A stretch of 37,664 nt of DNA from contig JBEDUI010000052.1 of NCBI GenBank assembly GCA_040414495.1, forward strand, positions 1-37,664. The letters run 5' to 3'. A program made the translations under genes and the position numbers. How positions within the stretch are numbered: position 1 is the first letter of the stretch; every line of letters begins with the position of its first letter. Source of the stretch: DATAVB01 sp040414495 (lineage in GTDB: Bacteria > Actinomycetota > Actinomycetes > Mycobacteriales > QHCD01). This document shows positions 1 to 8,329 of the stretch, piece by piece. The notes beneath the pieces are model-generated. The model had not been told where the DNA came from. It saw only the letters and a list, made by a program, of their open reading frames with translations, and ran no database searches.

Positions 1-480
1 GCACCCTCACGGCACCGAACGTGACATCAGCGCGAATTTCGCGCCAATAAACGACCCTCACGCCACACTCGCTGCACTCATGCCGACTTCTCCGCGGCAT
101 CGGCCCCCACAAACGACCCTCATGCCACGCTCGCCGCACTCATGCCGACTCATGCACAACGACGACCGCCAACATACGGCGCAACCAACCTGCCACGACG
201 TCAGCTAACAGCCAACCCAACGCCAACCGCCCCTATTGCAGCGACCGTGACACCAGCGCGGACACGTCGCCGACCCAGCACCCTCACTGCACCGAACGTG
301 ACACCAGCGCGATTACGTCCACGGCCCGGCGCCATCACGGCACCGAACGTGACACCAGCGCGAATTTCGCGCCAATAAACGACCCTCACGCCACACTCGC
401 TGCACGCATGCCGACCTCTCCGCGGCACCGGCCCCCACAAACGACCCTCACGTCACGTTCGCTGCATATAGCGCGCGTCG
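1..480. repeat. Nested direct-repeat region, non-coding
   Basis: No convincing gene lies here. The stretch is made of repeats. A block of about 140 bp starting at 11 recurs at 339 (offset 328 bp) with only scattered substitutions. Inside each block a 12-mer, AAACGACCCTCA, recurs at 62-bp spacing (49 and 111; 377 and 439), followed each time by a variant of YGYCACRYTCGCYGCA. Between the blocks a roughly 51-bp unit with the core GTGACACCAGCGCG repeats (near 247, 298 and 350, plus a copy near 20). A 15-bp palindrome, GCGCGAATTTCGCGC, sits in both large copies (30-44 and 358-372). Short ORFs across it are repeat translations with no family resemblance. The region lies 3' of aspS; its left limit is outside the window. 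Confidence 0.85.
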
Positions 481-526
481 GGATGTACGCCGGCCGCGCG
501 AAATGCCGCCAGCGCGGGCGCAATGC

Positions 527-644
527 CAGCAACGCCAAATCCCAGCAACCCGAAATCCCAGCAACCCGAAATCCCAGCAACGCCAAACGCCAGCAACCCG
601 AAATCCCAGCAACGCCAAACGCCGGCAACGCGAAATGCCAGCAA
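527..644. repeat. 16-bp tandem repeat array (minisatellite)
   Basis: About 7.4 head-to-tail copies of a 16-bp unit with consensus CAGCAACSCSAAAYSC. Units start at 527, 543, 559, 575, 591, 607, 623 and 639; the last is cut after six bases by the aspS stop codon (645-647, minus strand). Copies at 543, 559 and 591 are identical, as are those at 575 and 607, which points to recent slippage or unequal exchange. Sixteen is not a multiple of three, so the array is not a coding repeat. Degenerate copies extend a little to the left (about 494-526). Confidence 0.9.
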
Positions 645-2411
645 TCAGCCCTTGGCCTCGACTGTATCCGGGACCGCGTCGATGCCAGCCTCTTTGCGCT
701 GCTGCGGCGTGATCGGCGTCGGCGCGCCGGTCAGCGGGTCCTGCCCACCACGGGACTTCGGGAATGCAATCACGTCCCGCAGCGATTCGCCGCCGGCCAG
801 CAGCATCGCGATCCGGTCCCAGCCGAACGCGATGCCACCGTGCGGCGGCGGGCCGAACGCGAATGCGTCGAGCAGGAAACCGAACTTCTCCTGCGCCTGC
901 TCGGGCGTAATGCCCATCAGGTTGAAGACCCGCTGCTGCACCTCGGCCGAATGGATACGGATCGAGCCGCCGCCGATCTCGTTGCCGTTGCAGACGATGT
1001 CGTACGCATAGGCCAGCGCCTCGCCCGGCGACTCCTCGAACCGGTCGATCCACTCGGCGGTCGGCGAGGTGAAGGCGTGGTGCACCGCCGTCCAGCGCCC
1101 GGAGCCGACGGCCACGTCATCGGTCTTGGCCGCCAACTCGAACAGCGGCGCGTCCACGATCCAGACGAACTCCCACTGCGAGTTGTCGATCAGCCCGCCC
1201 CGCTGGGCGATCTCCAACCGGGCCGCACCCAACAGCGCCCGGGCATCGGCCGGCTCGCCGGCGGCGAAGAAGACGCAGTCGCCCGGCTCAGCTCCGACCG
1301 CCTTGGCCAGGCCTTCCCGCTCGGTTTCGGACAGGTTCTTGGCCACCGGTCCGCCCAGCGTGCCGTCCTCGCCGACCAGCACGTAGGCCAGGCCGCGGGC
1401 GCCGCGCTGCTTGGCCCAGTCCTGCCAACCGTCCAGTTGCTTGCGCGGCTGGGACGCGCCGCCAGGCTGCACGACCGCGCCGACATAAGGCGCCTGAAAT
1501 ACCCGGAACGGGGTTTCGGAGAAATACGATGTCAGCTCGGTCAATTCCAAACCGAAACGCAGGTCGGGCTTGTCCGTACCGAATCGCGCCATTGCCTCGG
1601 CGTACGTCATCCGCGGAATTGGCAGCGGAATTTCATGGCCCAACAATTCCCGCCACAGCGCGGAAACTACTGCTTCGCCGACCTCGATGACATCGTCCTG
1701 CTCCACAAAGGACATTTCGATGTCGAGCTGGGTGAATTCCGGCTGCCGGTCGGCCCGGAAATCCTCGTCCCGGTAACAGCGGGCGATTTGGAAATACCGT
1801 TCCATGCCGGCAACCATCAGCAACTGCTTGAACAGCTGCGGCGACTGCGGCAGCGCGTACCAGGAACCGGGCTGCAACCGGGCCGGCACCAGGAAGTCGC
1901 GGGCGCCCTCGGGCGTGGACCGGGTCATCGTCGGCGTCTCGACCTCGACGAAGTCGCGCTCGTTCAGTACGGCCCGCGCGATCCGGTTGACCTCGCTACG
2001 CATCCGGATCGCGTGCGCGGGACCGGAGCGGCGCAGGTCCAGGTACCGGTACCGCAGCCGTACCTCCTCGCCGACGTCGACGTGCTCGTCCAGCGGGAAC
2101 GGCAGCGGCGCCGACTCCGAGAGCACGTCCAGGTCGGTCGCGGTGACCTCGATGTCGCCGGTCGGCAGGTTCGGGTTCTCGTTGCCGGCCGGGCGCGCGC
2201 CGACGGTGCCGGTGACCTTGACGCAGTACTCGGCCCGCAGGTGGTGCGCGTCTTCCTCGCGGAACACCACCTGGCAGACGCCACTGGCATCGCGCAGATC
2301 GACGAAGATGACCCCGCCATGATCGCGGCGTCGGGCGACCCAACCGGCCAGCGTCACGGTCTGCCCGATGTGCGTCGCGCGCAACGAGCCGGCGGTGTGG
2401 GTGCGGATCAC
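645..2411 (-). CDS. aspS: Aspartyl-tRNA synthetase
   Basis: Class IIb aminoacyl-tRNA synthetase, cytosolic, charging tRNA with aspartate. The 588-residue length fits the bacterial type, which carries a GAD insertion domain. Seen in order: an N-terminal OB-fold anticodon domain (about 1-105), a motif 1/flipping region including STPEGARDFLVPAR (165-178), motif 2 with YRDEDFRADRQPEF (213-226), a GAD-like insert, and motif 3 GGIAFGWDRIAMLL (525-538). The GTG start is supported by GAGGAG seven bases upstream. Actinobacteria often use a non-discriminating AspRS with GatCAB; the sequence alone does not settle this. hisS lies 47 bp upstream on the same strand and is probably co-transcribed. The stop codon abuts a 16-bp tandem repeat array, so the 3' UTR is unusual. 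Confidence 0.98.
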   Translation of the reverse strand: MIRTHTAGSLRATHIGQTVTLAGWVARRRDHGGVIFVDLRDASGVCQVVFREEDAHHLRAEYCVKVTGTVGARPAGNENPNLPTGDIEVTATDLDVLSESAPLPFPLDEHVDVGEEVRLRYRYLDLRRSGPAHAIRMRSEVNRIARAVLNERDFVEVETPTMTRSTPEGARDFLVPARLQPGSWYALPQSPQLFKQLLMVAGMERYFQIARCYRDEDFRADRQPEFTQLDIEMSFVEQDDVIEVGEAVVSALWRELLGHEIPLPIPRMTYAEAMARFGTDKPDLRFGLELTELTSYFSETPFRVFQAPYVGAVVQPGGASQPRKQLDGWQDWAKQRGARGLAYVLVGEDGTLGGPVAKNLSETEREGLAKAVGAEPGDCVFFAAGEPADARALLGAARLEIAQRGGLIDNSQWEFVWIVDAPLFELAAKTDDVAVGSGRWTAVHHAFTSPTAEWIDRFEESPGEALAYAYDIVCNGNEIGGGSIRIHSAEVQQRVFNLMGITPEQAQEKFGFLLDAFAFGPPPHGGIAFGWDRIAMLLAGGESLRDVIAFPKSRGGQDPLTGAPTPITPQQRKEAGIDAVPDTVEAKG

Positions 2412-2458
2412 AGTCTGTCTCCTCAGGACGTACAGCTCAGGTCGTACAGCAAAGATGG

Positions 2459-3769
2459 TCAGTCGGCGGCCGAGATGGCCGGGTACAGGTCGGCCGCGGC
2501 CGGCGACCAGGTATCCGGATCGGCCGGCACCTGCTCGCCGGACCGGATATCGCGCACCCCGTCCGTAAACCAGACGTACGGAATCCCGCGCCGGTCCGCG
2601 TACCGGATCTGCCTACCGTATTTCACCGGATCCGGAGCCACCTCACTGGCGATGCCGCGCCGCCGCAGCGCCGCCGCGATCGCGTTGCAGGCCGGACGGG
2701 ACTCCTCGTCCGGCAACGCGACCAGCACGCAGGTGGGCACCTGGCGGCTGATCTGCAGCAGGTTCTGACCGAAGAGCCGGGATACCAGCCGGGTCACGCC
2801 GATCGAGAGCCCGACACCGGGATACGTGGTGTCGCCGGCGCTGGCCAACGTGTCGTACCGGCCGCCGGAGCAGATGGAGCCGAGCCCTTCGTGGCCGACC
2901 AGCACCGACTCGTACACGGTGCCGGTGTAGTAATCCAGGCCGCGCGCGATCCGCAGGTCAGCCAGCACCAAGCCCGGGGTCACCGCCCGCGCGGTCTCCA
3001 CGACCCGGGTCAGCTGCTCGATGCCCTCATCCAGCAACTCGTGCTTGACCCCGAGTGCCCGGACCCGGTCCGCGAACGATCCGTCCTCGGTGACGATCTC
3101 GGCCAGGGCAAGGCACGCGTCCGCCTGCGCGTCGGTCAGCCCGTCGCCGAGCAGCAGCGCCTTCACCCCGGCGGCGCCGATCTTGTCCAGCTTGTCGACG
3201 CTACGCAGCACCGCGGCCGGGTCCTCGATCCCGAGCCCGCGGTAGAACCCCTCGGCCAGCTTGCGGTTGTTGGCGTGCACCACCACCGGCGGGATCGGCA
3301 GCGAGCCCAGCGCCTCCAGCATCACCAGCGGCAGCTCGGCCTCGTGGTGGAAGGGCAGCGAGTCGACGCCGACCACGTCGATGTCGGCCTGGCAGAACTC
3401 CCGGTACCGGCCCTCCTGCGGCCGTTCCCCGCGCCACGCCTTCTGGATCTGGTAGCGACGCAACGGGAACTGCAGCTTGCCCGCGTTTTCCAGTACGTAC
3501 CGGGCGAACGGGACGGTCAGGTCGAAGTGCAGCCCAAGGCCCGGGCCGGCCTCGGACTCCTCGCCCTGCAGCCGGCGCAGGGTGTAGATCTCCTTGTCGG
3601 TCTCGCCTTTGCGCAGCAGTTGGTCCAGCGGCTCGACCGCGCGCGTCTCGATCGGGGCGAATCCATGCAGCTCGAAGGTGTTCCGCAGCGAGTCGATGAC
3701 CCGCTGCTCGATCATGCGCTGCTGCGGCAGCCATTCGGGAAAGCCGCTCATCGGTCGGGGGCGGGTCAT
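2459..3769 (-). CDS. hisS: Histidyl-tRNA synthetase
   Basis: Class IIa synthetase that charges tRNA-His. It is 436 residues, slightly longer than the usual 420-430. Motif 2 is visible as RGERPQEGRYREFCQADID (about 113-131), and the histidine-specific HisA motif as ARGLDYYTGTVYE (about 276-288). The C-terminal part resembles the class IIa anticodon-binding fold. The start overlaps the stop of the upstream hydrolase gene in an ATGA arrangement (3766-3769), implying translational coupling; an internal Met at position 7 is a less likely alternative. Order hydrolase-hisS matches Rv2581c-Rv2580c of M. tuberculosis. Confidence 0.97.
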   Translation of the reverse strand: MTRPRPMSGFPEWLPQQRMIEQRVIDSLRNTFELHGFAPIETRAVEPLDQLLRKGETDKEIYTLRRLQGEESEAGPGLGLHFDLTVPFARYVLENAGKLQFPLRRYQIQKAWRGERPQEGRYREFCQADIDVVGVDSLPFHHEAELPLVMLEALGSLPIPPVVVHANNRKLAEGFYRGLGIEDPAAVLRSVDKLDKIGAAGVKALLLGDGLTDAQADACLALAEIVTEDGSFADRVRALGVKHELLDEGIEQLTRVVETARAVTPGLVLADLRIARGLDYYTGTVYESVLVGHEGLGSICSGGRYDTLASAGDTTYPGVGLSIGVTRLVSRLFGQNLLQISRQVPTCVLVALPDEESRPACNAIAAALRRRGIASEVAPDPVKYGRQIRYADRRGIPYVWFTDGVRDIRSGEQVPADPDTWSPAAADLYPAISAAD

Positions 3770-4443
3770 CGGGTTGTCCTCTGCAGCTGGAGCAAGTAGG
3801 GGTTGGTGGCGCGTTCGGCCGCCATCGTGGTGGACGGGCCATGGCCGGTATGGACCACGAGGTCGTCGGCCAGCGGCCAGATCACCTCGGCCAGTGTGCG
3901 GGCCATCTGCGTTTCGCTGCCGCCGGGCAGGTCGACCCGGCCGATGGACCCGGCGAACAGCGTGTCGCCGGCGAACAACACCCCGTCCATCCCGAAGAGC
4001 ACCGAGCCCGGGGTGTGGCCGGGCGAGCTGGTCACCGTGAGGCTGAACTCAGCCAGCTCCAGCGTCTGCCCGTCGGCCAGGTCGCGTACTTCGTCGGGCT
4101 CGGTGAACTCGGTCCGGCCGAACAACGGCATGCTGACCGGCGCGCCCAGTCCGCTCCACGGATCGGCCAGCTGATGCCGGTCGGCCGGATGCAGGTAGGC
4201 CGGTACTGTGTGCGCCCGGCAGATCTGGGCGGCATCGAAGGTGTGGTCGAGATGGCCGTGGGTCAGCAGTACGGCGGCGAGCGTCAGCTCATGGGCCCGC
4301 AGCGCGGCATCCACCCGGTCCGCCACACCGACGCCCGGATCGATCACCACACACTGCCGCCCGTCGCCCGGGCCGACGATCCAGCAGTTGGTCTCGAGCT
4401 GGCGGGCGGGAAAGCCCTCGATCACTCCCGCGAGCACCGCCAT
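3766..4443 (-). CDS. Metallo-beta-lactamase-fold hydrolase (glyoxalase II-like)
   Basis: A 225-residue zinc hydrolase of the metallo-beta-lactamase superfamily, GloB/hydroxyacylglutathione-hydrolase-like branch. Metal ligands are visible in THGHLDH (61-67), PGHTPGS (141-147), AGDTLF (about 159-164) and the terminal HTGHGPST region (about 198-205). The physiological substrate is unknown; actinobacteria usually lack glutathione, so a strict glyoxalase II role is doubtful. The ATG at 4443 is preferred because GAGGTGAGG precedes it and the length then matches the M. tuberculosis counterpart Rv2581c. A GTG at 4485 in the same frame would add 14 residues. The gene overlaps hisS by four bases and is probably the first gene of a hydrolase-hisS-aspS operon. 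Confidence 0.9.
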   Translation of the reverse strand: MAVLAGVIEGFPARQLETNCWIVGPGDGRQCVVIDPGVGVADRVDAALRAHELTLAAVLLTHGHLDHTFDAAQICRAHTVPAYLHPADRHQLADPWSGLGAPVSMPLFGRTEFTEPDEVRDLADGQTLELAEFSLTVTSSPGHTPGSVLFGMDGVLFAGDTLFAGSIGRVDLPGGSETQMARTLAEVIWPLADDLVVHTGHGPSTTMAAERATNPYLLQLQRTTR

Positions 4444-4544
4444 CCTCACCTCATATCCCTGATTCGTATCGCTGACGCGCGTCACCCGAGGTTACCGGCC
4501 GGACCGCATCGGAAAATCGTGTGGGCGGCATCATGCCCGGCTGC

Positions 4545-4565
4545 TACGGTCCCGCCATGTATTGA
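4545..4565 (+). promoter_or_regulatory. Candidate leaderless promoter and two-codon ORF before the ABC exporter
   Basis: TACGGT (4545-4550) matches the actinobacterial TANNNT -10 element and lies six bases before ATG at 4557, the geometry expected for a leaderless mRNA. The ATG is in frame with the downstream exporter but is followed by TAT and then TGA (4563-4565). No clear -35 element or Shine-Dalgarno sequence is seen. The element may start a broken N-terminus or a two-codon leader ORF. Confidence 0.35.
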
Positions 4566-4673
4566 CACAACTCTGATCATTCGTCCACACGCCGCCGCGC
4601 CGCCCGCCGGGCCGCGCTCCGAGTCCTGTTCGGCGCCTTCCCGGCGCGGACCGTCACGCTGGCGGTCCTGGCG

Positions 4674-6377
4674 TTGCTCGCCGGAGCGATGCCGGCCGTA
4701 TTTGCCGCTCTGGTCGGCGTGTTGGTCGGTCACCTGCCCGGTGTGGTGCGAGACGGGTTCGGTTCGGCCGCCGGGCACCGGGTAATTCTCGCTCTGGTGT
4801 TGGTCGCGGTCACGCTGGTCGTGCAGGAGTTGGTCGGCGCCACGCTGGAGATCATCGCGACCGACCTGTACCGGCGTTTCGACGGTTATCTGCTGGGCCG
4901 GGTAATGACGGCGGCCTTTCGCCGGCAGGACCTGCGGCTGCAGGATGATCCGGAGCTGGCAGCTCAGTTGGGTCGGGCCGTACGGGTGGCGCAGTTCGGC
5001 CCGGGTGAGTTGATCTCCGGGATCAGTGCACAGTGGACGGTCAAGGCCGAGGGTCTGGCCGCGGCGGTGCTGGTCGGCTATTACTGGCCGGTCGCCGCAG
5101 TGGTGTTGGTGGTCTTGTGGTTTGTGGTCGGCCGGGCACTGCAGAGCAGTTATTACCGGGCCCAGCCGTTCTGGACCGACCCGTTGCGCCGGGCCCGTTA
5201 TCTGCAGCTCATCGGGTTGATGCCGCAGTGGGCCAAGGAATTACGGATATTCGGCCTAGCCGACTGGATCGTGGAGAAATTCAGCCGGGAATGGTCGGCC
5301 GTCATGGGGCAGCTGTGGCGGGCCCGACGTGCCGATTACCGGGTGATGACCGTCCTCGGGCTTATCGTGCTGGCCGCCCATCTGGTGATCGTGTTGCTGC
5401 TGGCCCGGGCCGCGTCCTCCGGCGCGCTGTCGGTCGCGGCGGTCACGGTAGTGGCGCAGGGGCTGTTCGCGATGGCGGCACTGGCCAGTCAGAACGGCGA
5501 TGTGTGGATCGAGAACGGTGCCGTACCAGTTCCGGACGTACTGGAATTGGAACGTTCCGTCACTCCCGATTCTGCGCCGGGCGCTCCGGCCGATGGGATG
5601 CCGCGGGCGACGATCGCCTTTCAGGGCGTCGATTTCCGCTATCCGGGCCGCGATACCCCGGTGCTCACCGATTTCGATCTGCGCATTGAGGCCGGTACGT
5701 CGCTGGCGATCGTCGGTTTGAATGGCGCCGGCAAGACGACGCTGGTGAAGCTGCTGACCGGGCTGTGCCGGCCGGATCGCGGACTGATCACAGTGGACGG
5801 TGTCGACTTGTCCACGCTGGACATCGTCAGCTGGCGCCGGCGGTTGGCCGTTATCTTCCAGGATTTTCTACGGTACGAATTGCCGCTGCGGGACAATATC
5901 GCTTTTGGCGCGGTCGAATCACCTGGTGACGACGCGGCTGTGCTCGAGGTCGCGGAACGAGCCGGCGCGGCCGAATTGGTGGCCGCGCTGCCGGAGGGTA
6001 CGACCACGACGCTCTCTCCGCGGTATTCCGGCGGGGTCGACCTTTCCGGCGGACAGTGGCAGCGGATCGCGTTCGCCCGCGCGTTGATGGCGGTACGCAG
6101 CGGGGCCGGCGTACTGGTCATGGACGAGCCGACCGCGCACCTGGACGTACGGGCCGAGGCCGACCTGTTCGACCGGTTCCTGCAGTTGACCGAGGGGCTC
6201 ACCACGATCGTGATCAGCCACCGGTTCTCCACGGTGCGCCGGGCCGACCGCATCGTGGTGCTCGATGGCGGCCGGATCGTGGAGGACGGCAGCCACGAGG
6301 AATTGGTCGAGCGAAATGGGCAGTACGGCCGGCTGTTCCGGCTACAGGCGGAGAATTACGTGACCGACAATGACTGA
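4674..6377 (+). CDS. ABC exporter, fused membrane and ATPase domains (first of pair)
   Basis: Half-size ABC exporter: an N-terminal six-helix membrane domain (about 1-290) fused to a nucleotide-binding domain. Walker A GLNGAGKTT is near residue 347, signature LSGGQWQR near 457, Walker B VLVMDEPTAHLD near 480 and the switch ISHRFSTV near 515. It probably pairs with the next gene as a heterodimer. Substrate unknown; a lipid, drug or peptide are all possible, and no precursor peptide gene is visible nearby. The start is uncertain. The frame is open back to 4566, and the residues encoded there (an Arg/Ala-rich stretch, then LRVLFGAFPARTVTLAVL) resemble the N-terminus of the partner, so the real protein probably begins before the TTG at 4674. 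The only upstream ATG (4557) is separated from the frame by an in-frame TGA. No good Shine-Dalgarno precedes TTG 4674 or ATG 4689. Confidence 0.85.
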   Translation: MLAGAMPAVFAALVGVLVGHLPGVVRDGFGSAAGHRVILALVLVAVTLVVQELVGATLEIIATDLYRRFDGYLLGRVMTAAFRRQDLRLQDDPELAAQLGRAVRVAQFGPGELISGISAQWTVKAEGLAAAVLVGYYWPVAAVVLVVLWFVVGRALQSSYYRAQPFWTDPLRRARYLQLIGLMPQWAKELRIFGLADWIVEKFSREWSAVMGQLWRARRADYRVMTVLGLIVLAAHLVIVLLLARAASSGALSVAAVTVVAQGLFAMAALASQNGDVWIENGAVPVPDVLELERSVTPDSAPGAPADGMPRATIAFQGVDFRYPGRDTPVLTDFDLRIEAGTSLAIVGLNGAGKTTLVKLLTGLCRPDRGLITVDGVDLSTLDIVSWRRRLAVIFQDFLRYELPLRDNIAFGAVESPGDDAAVLEVAERAGAAELVAALPEGTTTTLSPRYSGGVDLSGGQWQRIAFARALMAVRSGAGVLVMDEPTAHLDVRAEADLFDRFLQLTEGLTTIVISHRFSTVRRADRIVVLDGGRIVEDGSHEELVERNGQYGRLFRLQAENYVTDND

Positions 6378-8217
6378 GCGGCCGCCGACCTCGCTGCGGG
6401 CGGCCCGGCAGATGATCGCGTTCGCCTGGCGGGCGGACCGACTCCGGGCTTTGGCGAGCGCGATCCTGGTGACCGTGCAGGCGTTGGCCGGCTCGCTTTT
6501 CGCCTTGTGGCTCGGGCTTTTCGTCGACGGCGCGATCGGGCACCACCACACCGAAACGCTGCTGGCCGGGCTGGCGATCGCGTTCTCGATAGTCGCGATC
6601 GCCGGCGTGGACTACGCCGGTTCACGGGTCCGGATGACGCTCACCGACCGTACGTACCATCTGCTGGAACGACGGTTGCTGGCGTTGGTCGGGCACACGC
6701 CGACACTGGAAATCCAGGAAAATCCCGAACACCTGCGCCAGTTGGAATTGTTTCGCAACGAGGCGTGGGAATTCGGTGAGGCGGTGCCGTCGCTGATCAA
6801 CGCGGCCAATACCGTAATCCGGATCGTTCTGACCGCCGTGCTGCTGGCATCCGTGAGTCCGCTGCTGTTGCTGCTGCCATTGTTCGGCCTGCCGGCGCTG
6901 CTGCTTTCGGGCCGGACCAGCAATCTGTACAGCCTCGGCAATGAACGCGCGGCCGAGCCGAGTCGGCGGGCGTCCATGTTGTACGAATTGGCCACCGACC
7001 GCGAGGCAGCCAAGGAATTGCGGCTGTTCCGGCTGCAGCGCGAGCTGTTGACCCGGTTCGCGGCCGAACACCAGCAGATCCGCCGAATTCATGTCAGCCT
7101 GCAAATACGGGGGCAATTGTTCCGGCTCATTTCCCGGACGGTATTTCTGGTCGGTTATCTGGGTTCGATCGTGCTGGTGACGCATCAGGCCGCGGTCGGC
7201 GCGGCCAGCGTCGGTGACGTCGTGCTGACCGCCGTCCTGTCCGGACAGGTGCTCGGGCTGGTCGCGGGTTCGGCCGAGCTGACCCAGTGGCTGTTGCGTA
7301 CGTTGACCGCGGCCGGGCGATACCTGTACCTGGAGGACGTCGCGTTGGCGACCGGTAGCGCCAAGCGGGAGCTCGCGTCTGACCTCATCGACAAACCGCT
7401 CCCCGCTGGCGTACCCGACCAATCCGGGGTACCGGATCGGCTGAGCGACGGGATCCGGCTCGAGCACGTGACATTCGGATACCCGGGCCGGCCCGAGCCG
7501 ACGCTGCGCGATGTCTCGCTCACCCTCCCGGCCGGTGTCACGGTGGCGATCGTCGGCGACAACGGGGCCGGCAAAACCACGTTGGTCAAGCTGCTGGCCG
7601 GCCTGTACCGACCGCAGCACGGCACGATCCGGGTCGAGGGCACCGATCTGGCCGAGCTCGACGCGGAAGCCTGGCGGCTGCGGATTTCGGCCGGTTTCCA
7701 GGACCATGCCCGGTTCGAGTTCGCGGTCCAGCAGACAGTGGGAATCGGCGACCTGAGCGCGGTCGACGATCCGGACGCGGCCCGCACCGCGCTGGACCGG
7801 GCCGGTGCCCTCGACCTGCTCGAGGCGTTGCCGGACGGGCTGGACACCCAGCTGGGGCCGAGTTGGCCCGACGGGATCGACCTCTCCGGCGGTCAGTGGC
7901 AGAAGCTTGCCATCGGGCGGGCGATGATGCGGTCCGCGCCGCTGCTGCTGTTGCTGGACGAGCCGACCGCGGCGATCGACGCCGAGTCTGAGCACCAGCT
8001 GTTCGCCCGGTGGACCCGGGCCGCTGGCGAGATCCGCCGCCGCTCCGGGGCGATCACCGTGCTGGTCTCGCACCGGTTCTCGACCGTACGGATGGCCGAT
8101 CTGATCGTGGTGCTACGGGACGGCGGAATTGCCGAGCTGGGTAGCCACGACGAGCTGATCGCGGCCGATGGACTGTACGCCGAGCTGTTCGAACTGCAGG
8201 CCCGGGCGTACCGATAG
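6370..8217 (+). CDS. ABC exporter, fused membrane and ATPase domains (second of pair)
   Basis: A 615-residue half-size ABC exporter homologous to the preceding gene. The membrane domain spans about residues 15-320; the ATPase domain has Walker A GDNGAGKTT (about 396-404), signature LSGGQWQK (about 504-511), Walker B LLLLLDEPTAAID (about 526-538) and switch VSHRFSTV. It starts inside the end of the first exporter (ATGACTGA, 8-base overlap), so the two are translationally coupled and likely assemble as a heterodimer. Both ATPase sites keep the Walker B glutamate (DEP), so neither site is obviously degenerate. The pair sits between the hydrolase and ppiB, which are adjacent genes in M. tuberculosis, and so looks like a lineage-specific insertion. 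Transported substrate unknown. Confidence 0.93.
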   Translation: MTERPPTSLRAARQMIAFAWRADRLRALASAILVTVQALAGSLFALWLGLFVDGAIGHHHTETLLAGLAIAFSIVAIAGVDYAGSRVRMTLTDRTYHLLERRLLALVGHTPTLEIQENPEHLRQLELFRNEAWEFGEAVPSLINAANTVIRIVLTAVLLASVSPLLLLLPLFGLPALLLSGRTSNLYSLGNERAAEPSRRASMLYELATDREAAKELRLFRLQRELLTRFAAEHQQIRRIHVSLQIRGQLFRLISRTVFLVGYLGSIVLVTHQAAVGAASVGDVVLTAVLSGQVLGLVAGSAELTQWLLRTLTAAGRYLYLEDVALATGSAKRELASDLIDKPLPAGVPDQSGVPDRLSDGIRLEHVTFGYPGRPEPTLRDVSLTLPAGVTVAIVGDNGAGKTTLVKLLAGLYRPQHGTIRVEGTDLAELDAEAWRLRISAGFQDHARFEFAVQQTVGIGDLSAVDDPDAARTALDRAGALDLLEALPDGLDTQLGPSWPDGIDLSGGQWQKLAIGRAMMRSAPLLLLLDEPTAAIDAESEHQLFARWTRAAGEIRRRSGAITVLVSHRFSTVRMADLIVVLRDGGIAELGSHDELIAADGLYAELFELQARAYR

Positions 8218-8281
8218 TCCTCTTCGGACTCGCGTTTGCTGAAAGCTTGCTGAGATCGGGCAAACCGCGATCTGGGCCTCG

Positions 8282-8320
8282 TAAACTCACGCCCTAACGA
8301 CCGACCCGCGCGATGAGGAG
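8282..8320 (+). promoter_or_regulatory. Candidate ppiB promoter and ribosome binding site
   Basis: TAAACT at 8282-8287 resembles a -10 element; no strong -35 is seen. GAGGAG at 8315-8320 is a good Shine-Dalgarno, nine bases before the GTG at 8330, and decides that start. Just upstream, AGATCG (8253-8258) and CGATCT (8268-8273) form a small inverted repeat in the gap after the exporter pair. Confidence 0.35.
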
Positions 8321-8329
8321 AGCCATCTC

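Noticed and set aside
527..644. CRISPR array
   Set aside because: The 16-bp units are contiguous with no spacers, and no cas gene is present in the window.
408..2768. 786-codon plus-strand open frame
   Set aside because: It lies opposite aspS and the end of hisS, both unmistakable on the minus strand. It is rich in Arg, Gln and Gly as expected of antisense frames in GC-rich DNA, and has no domain.
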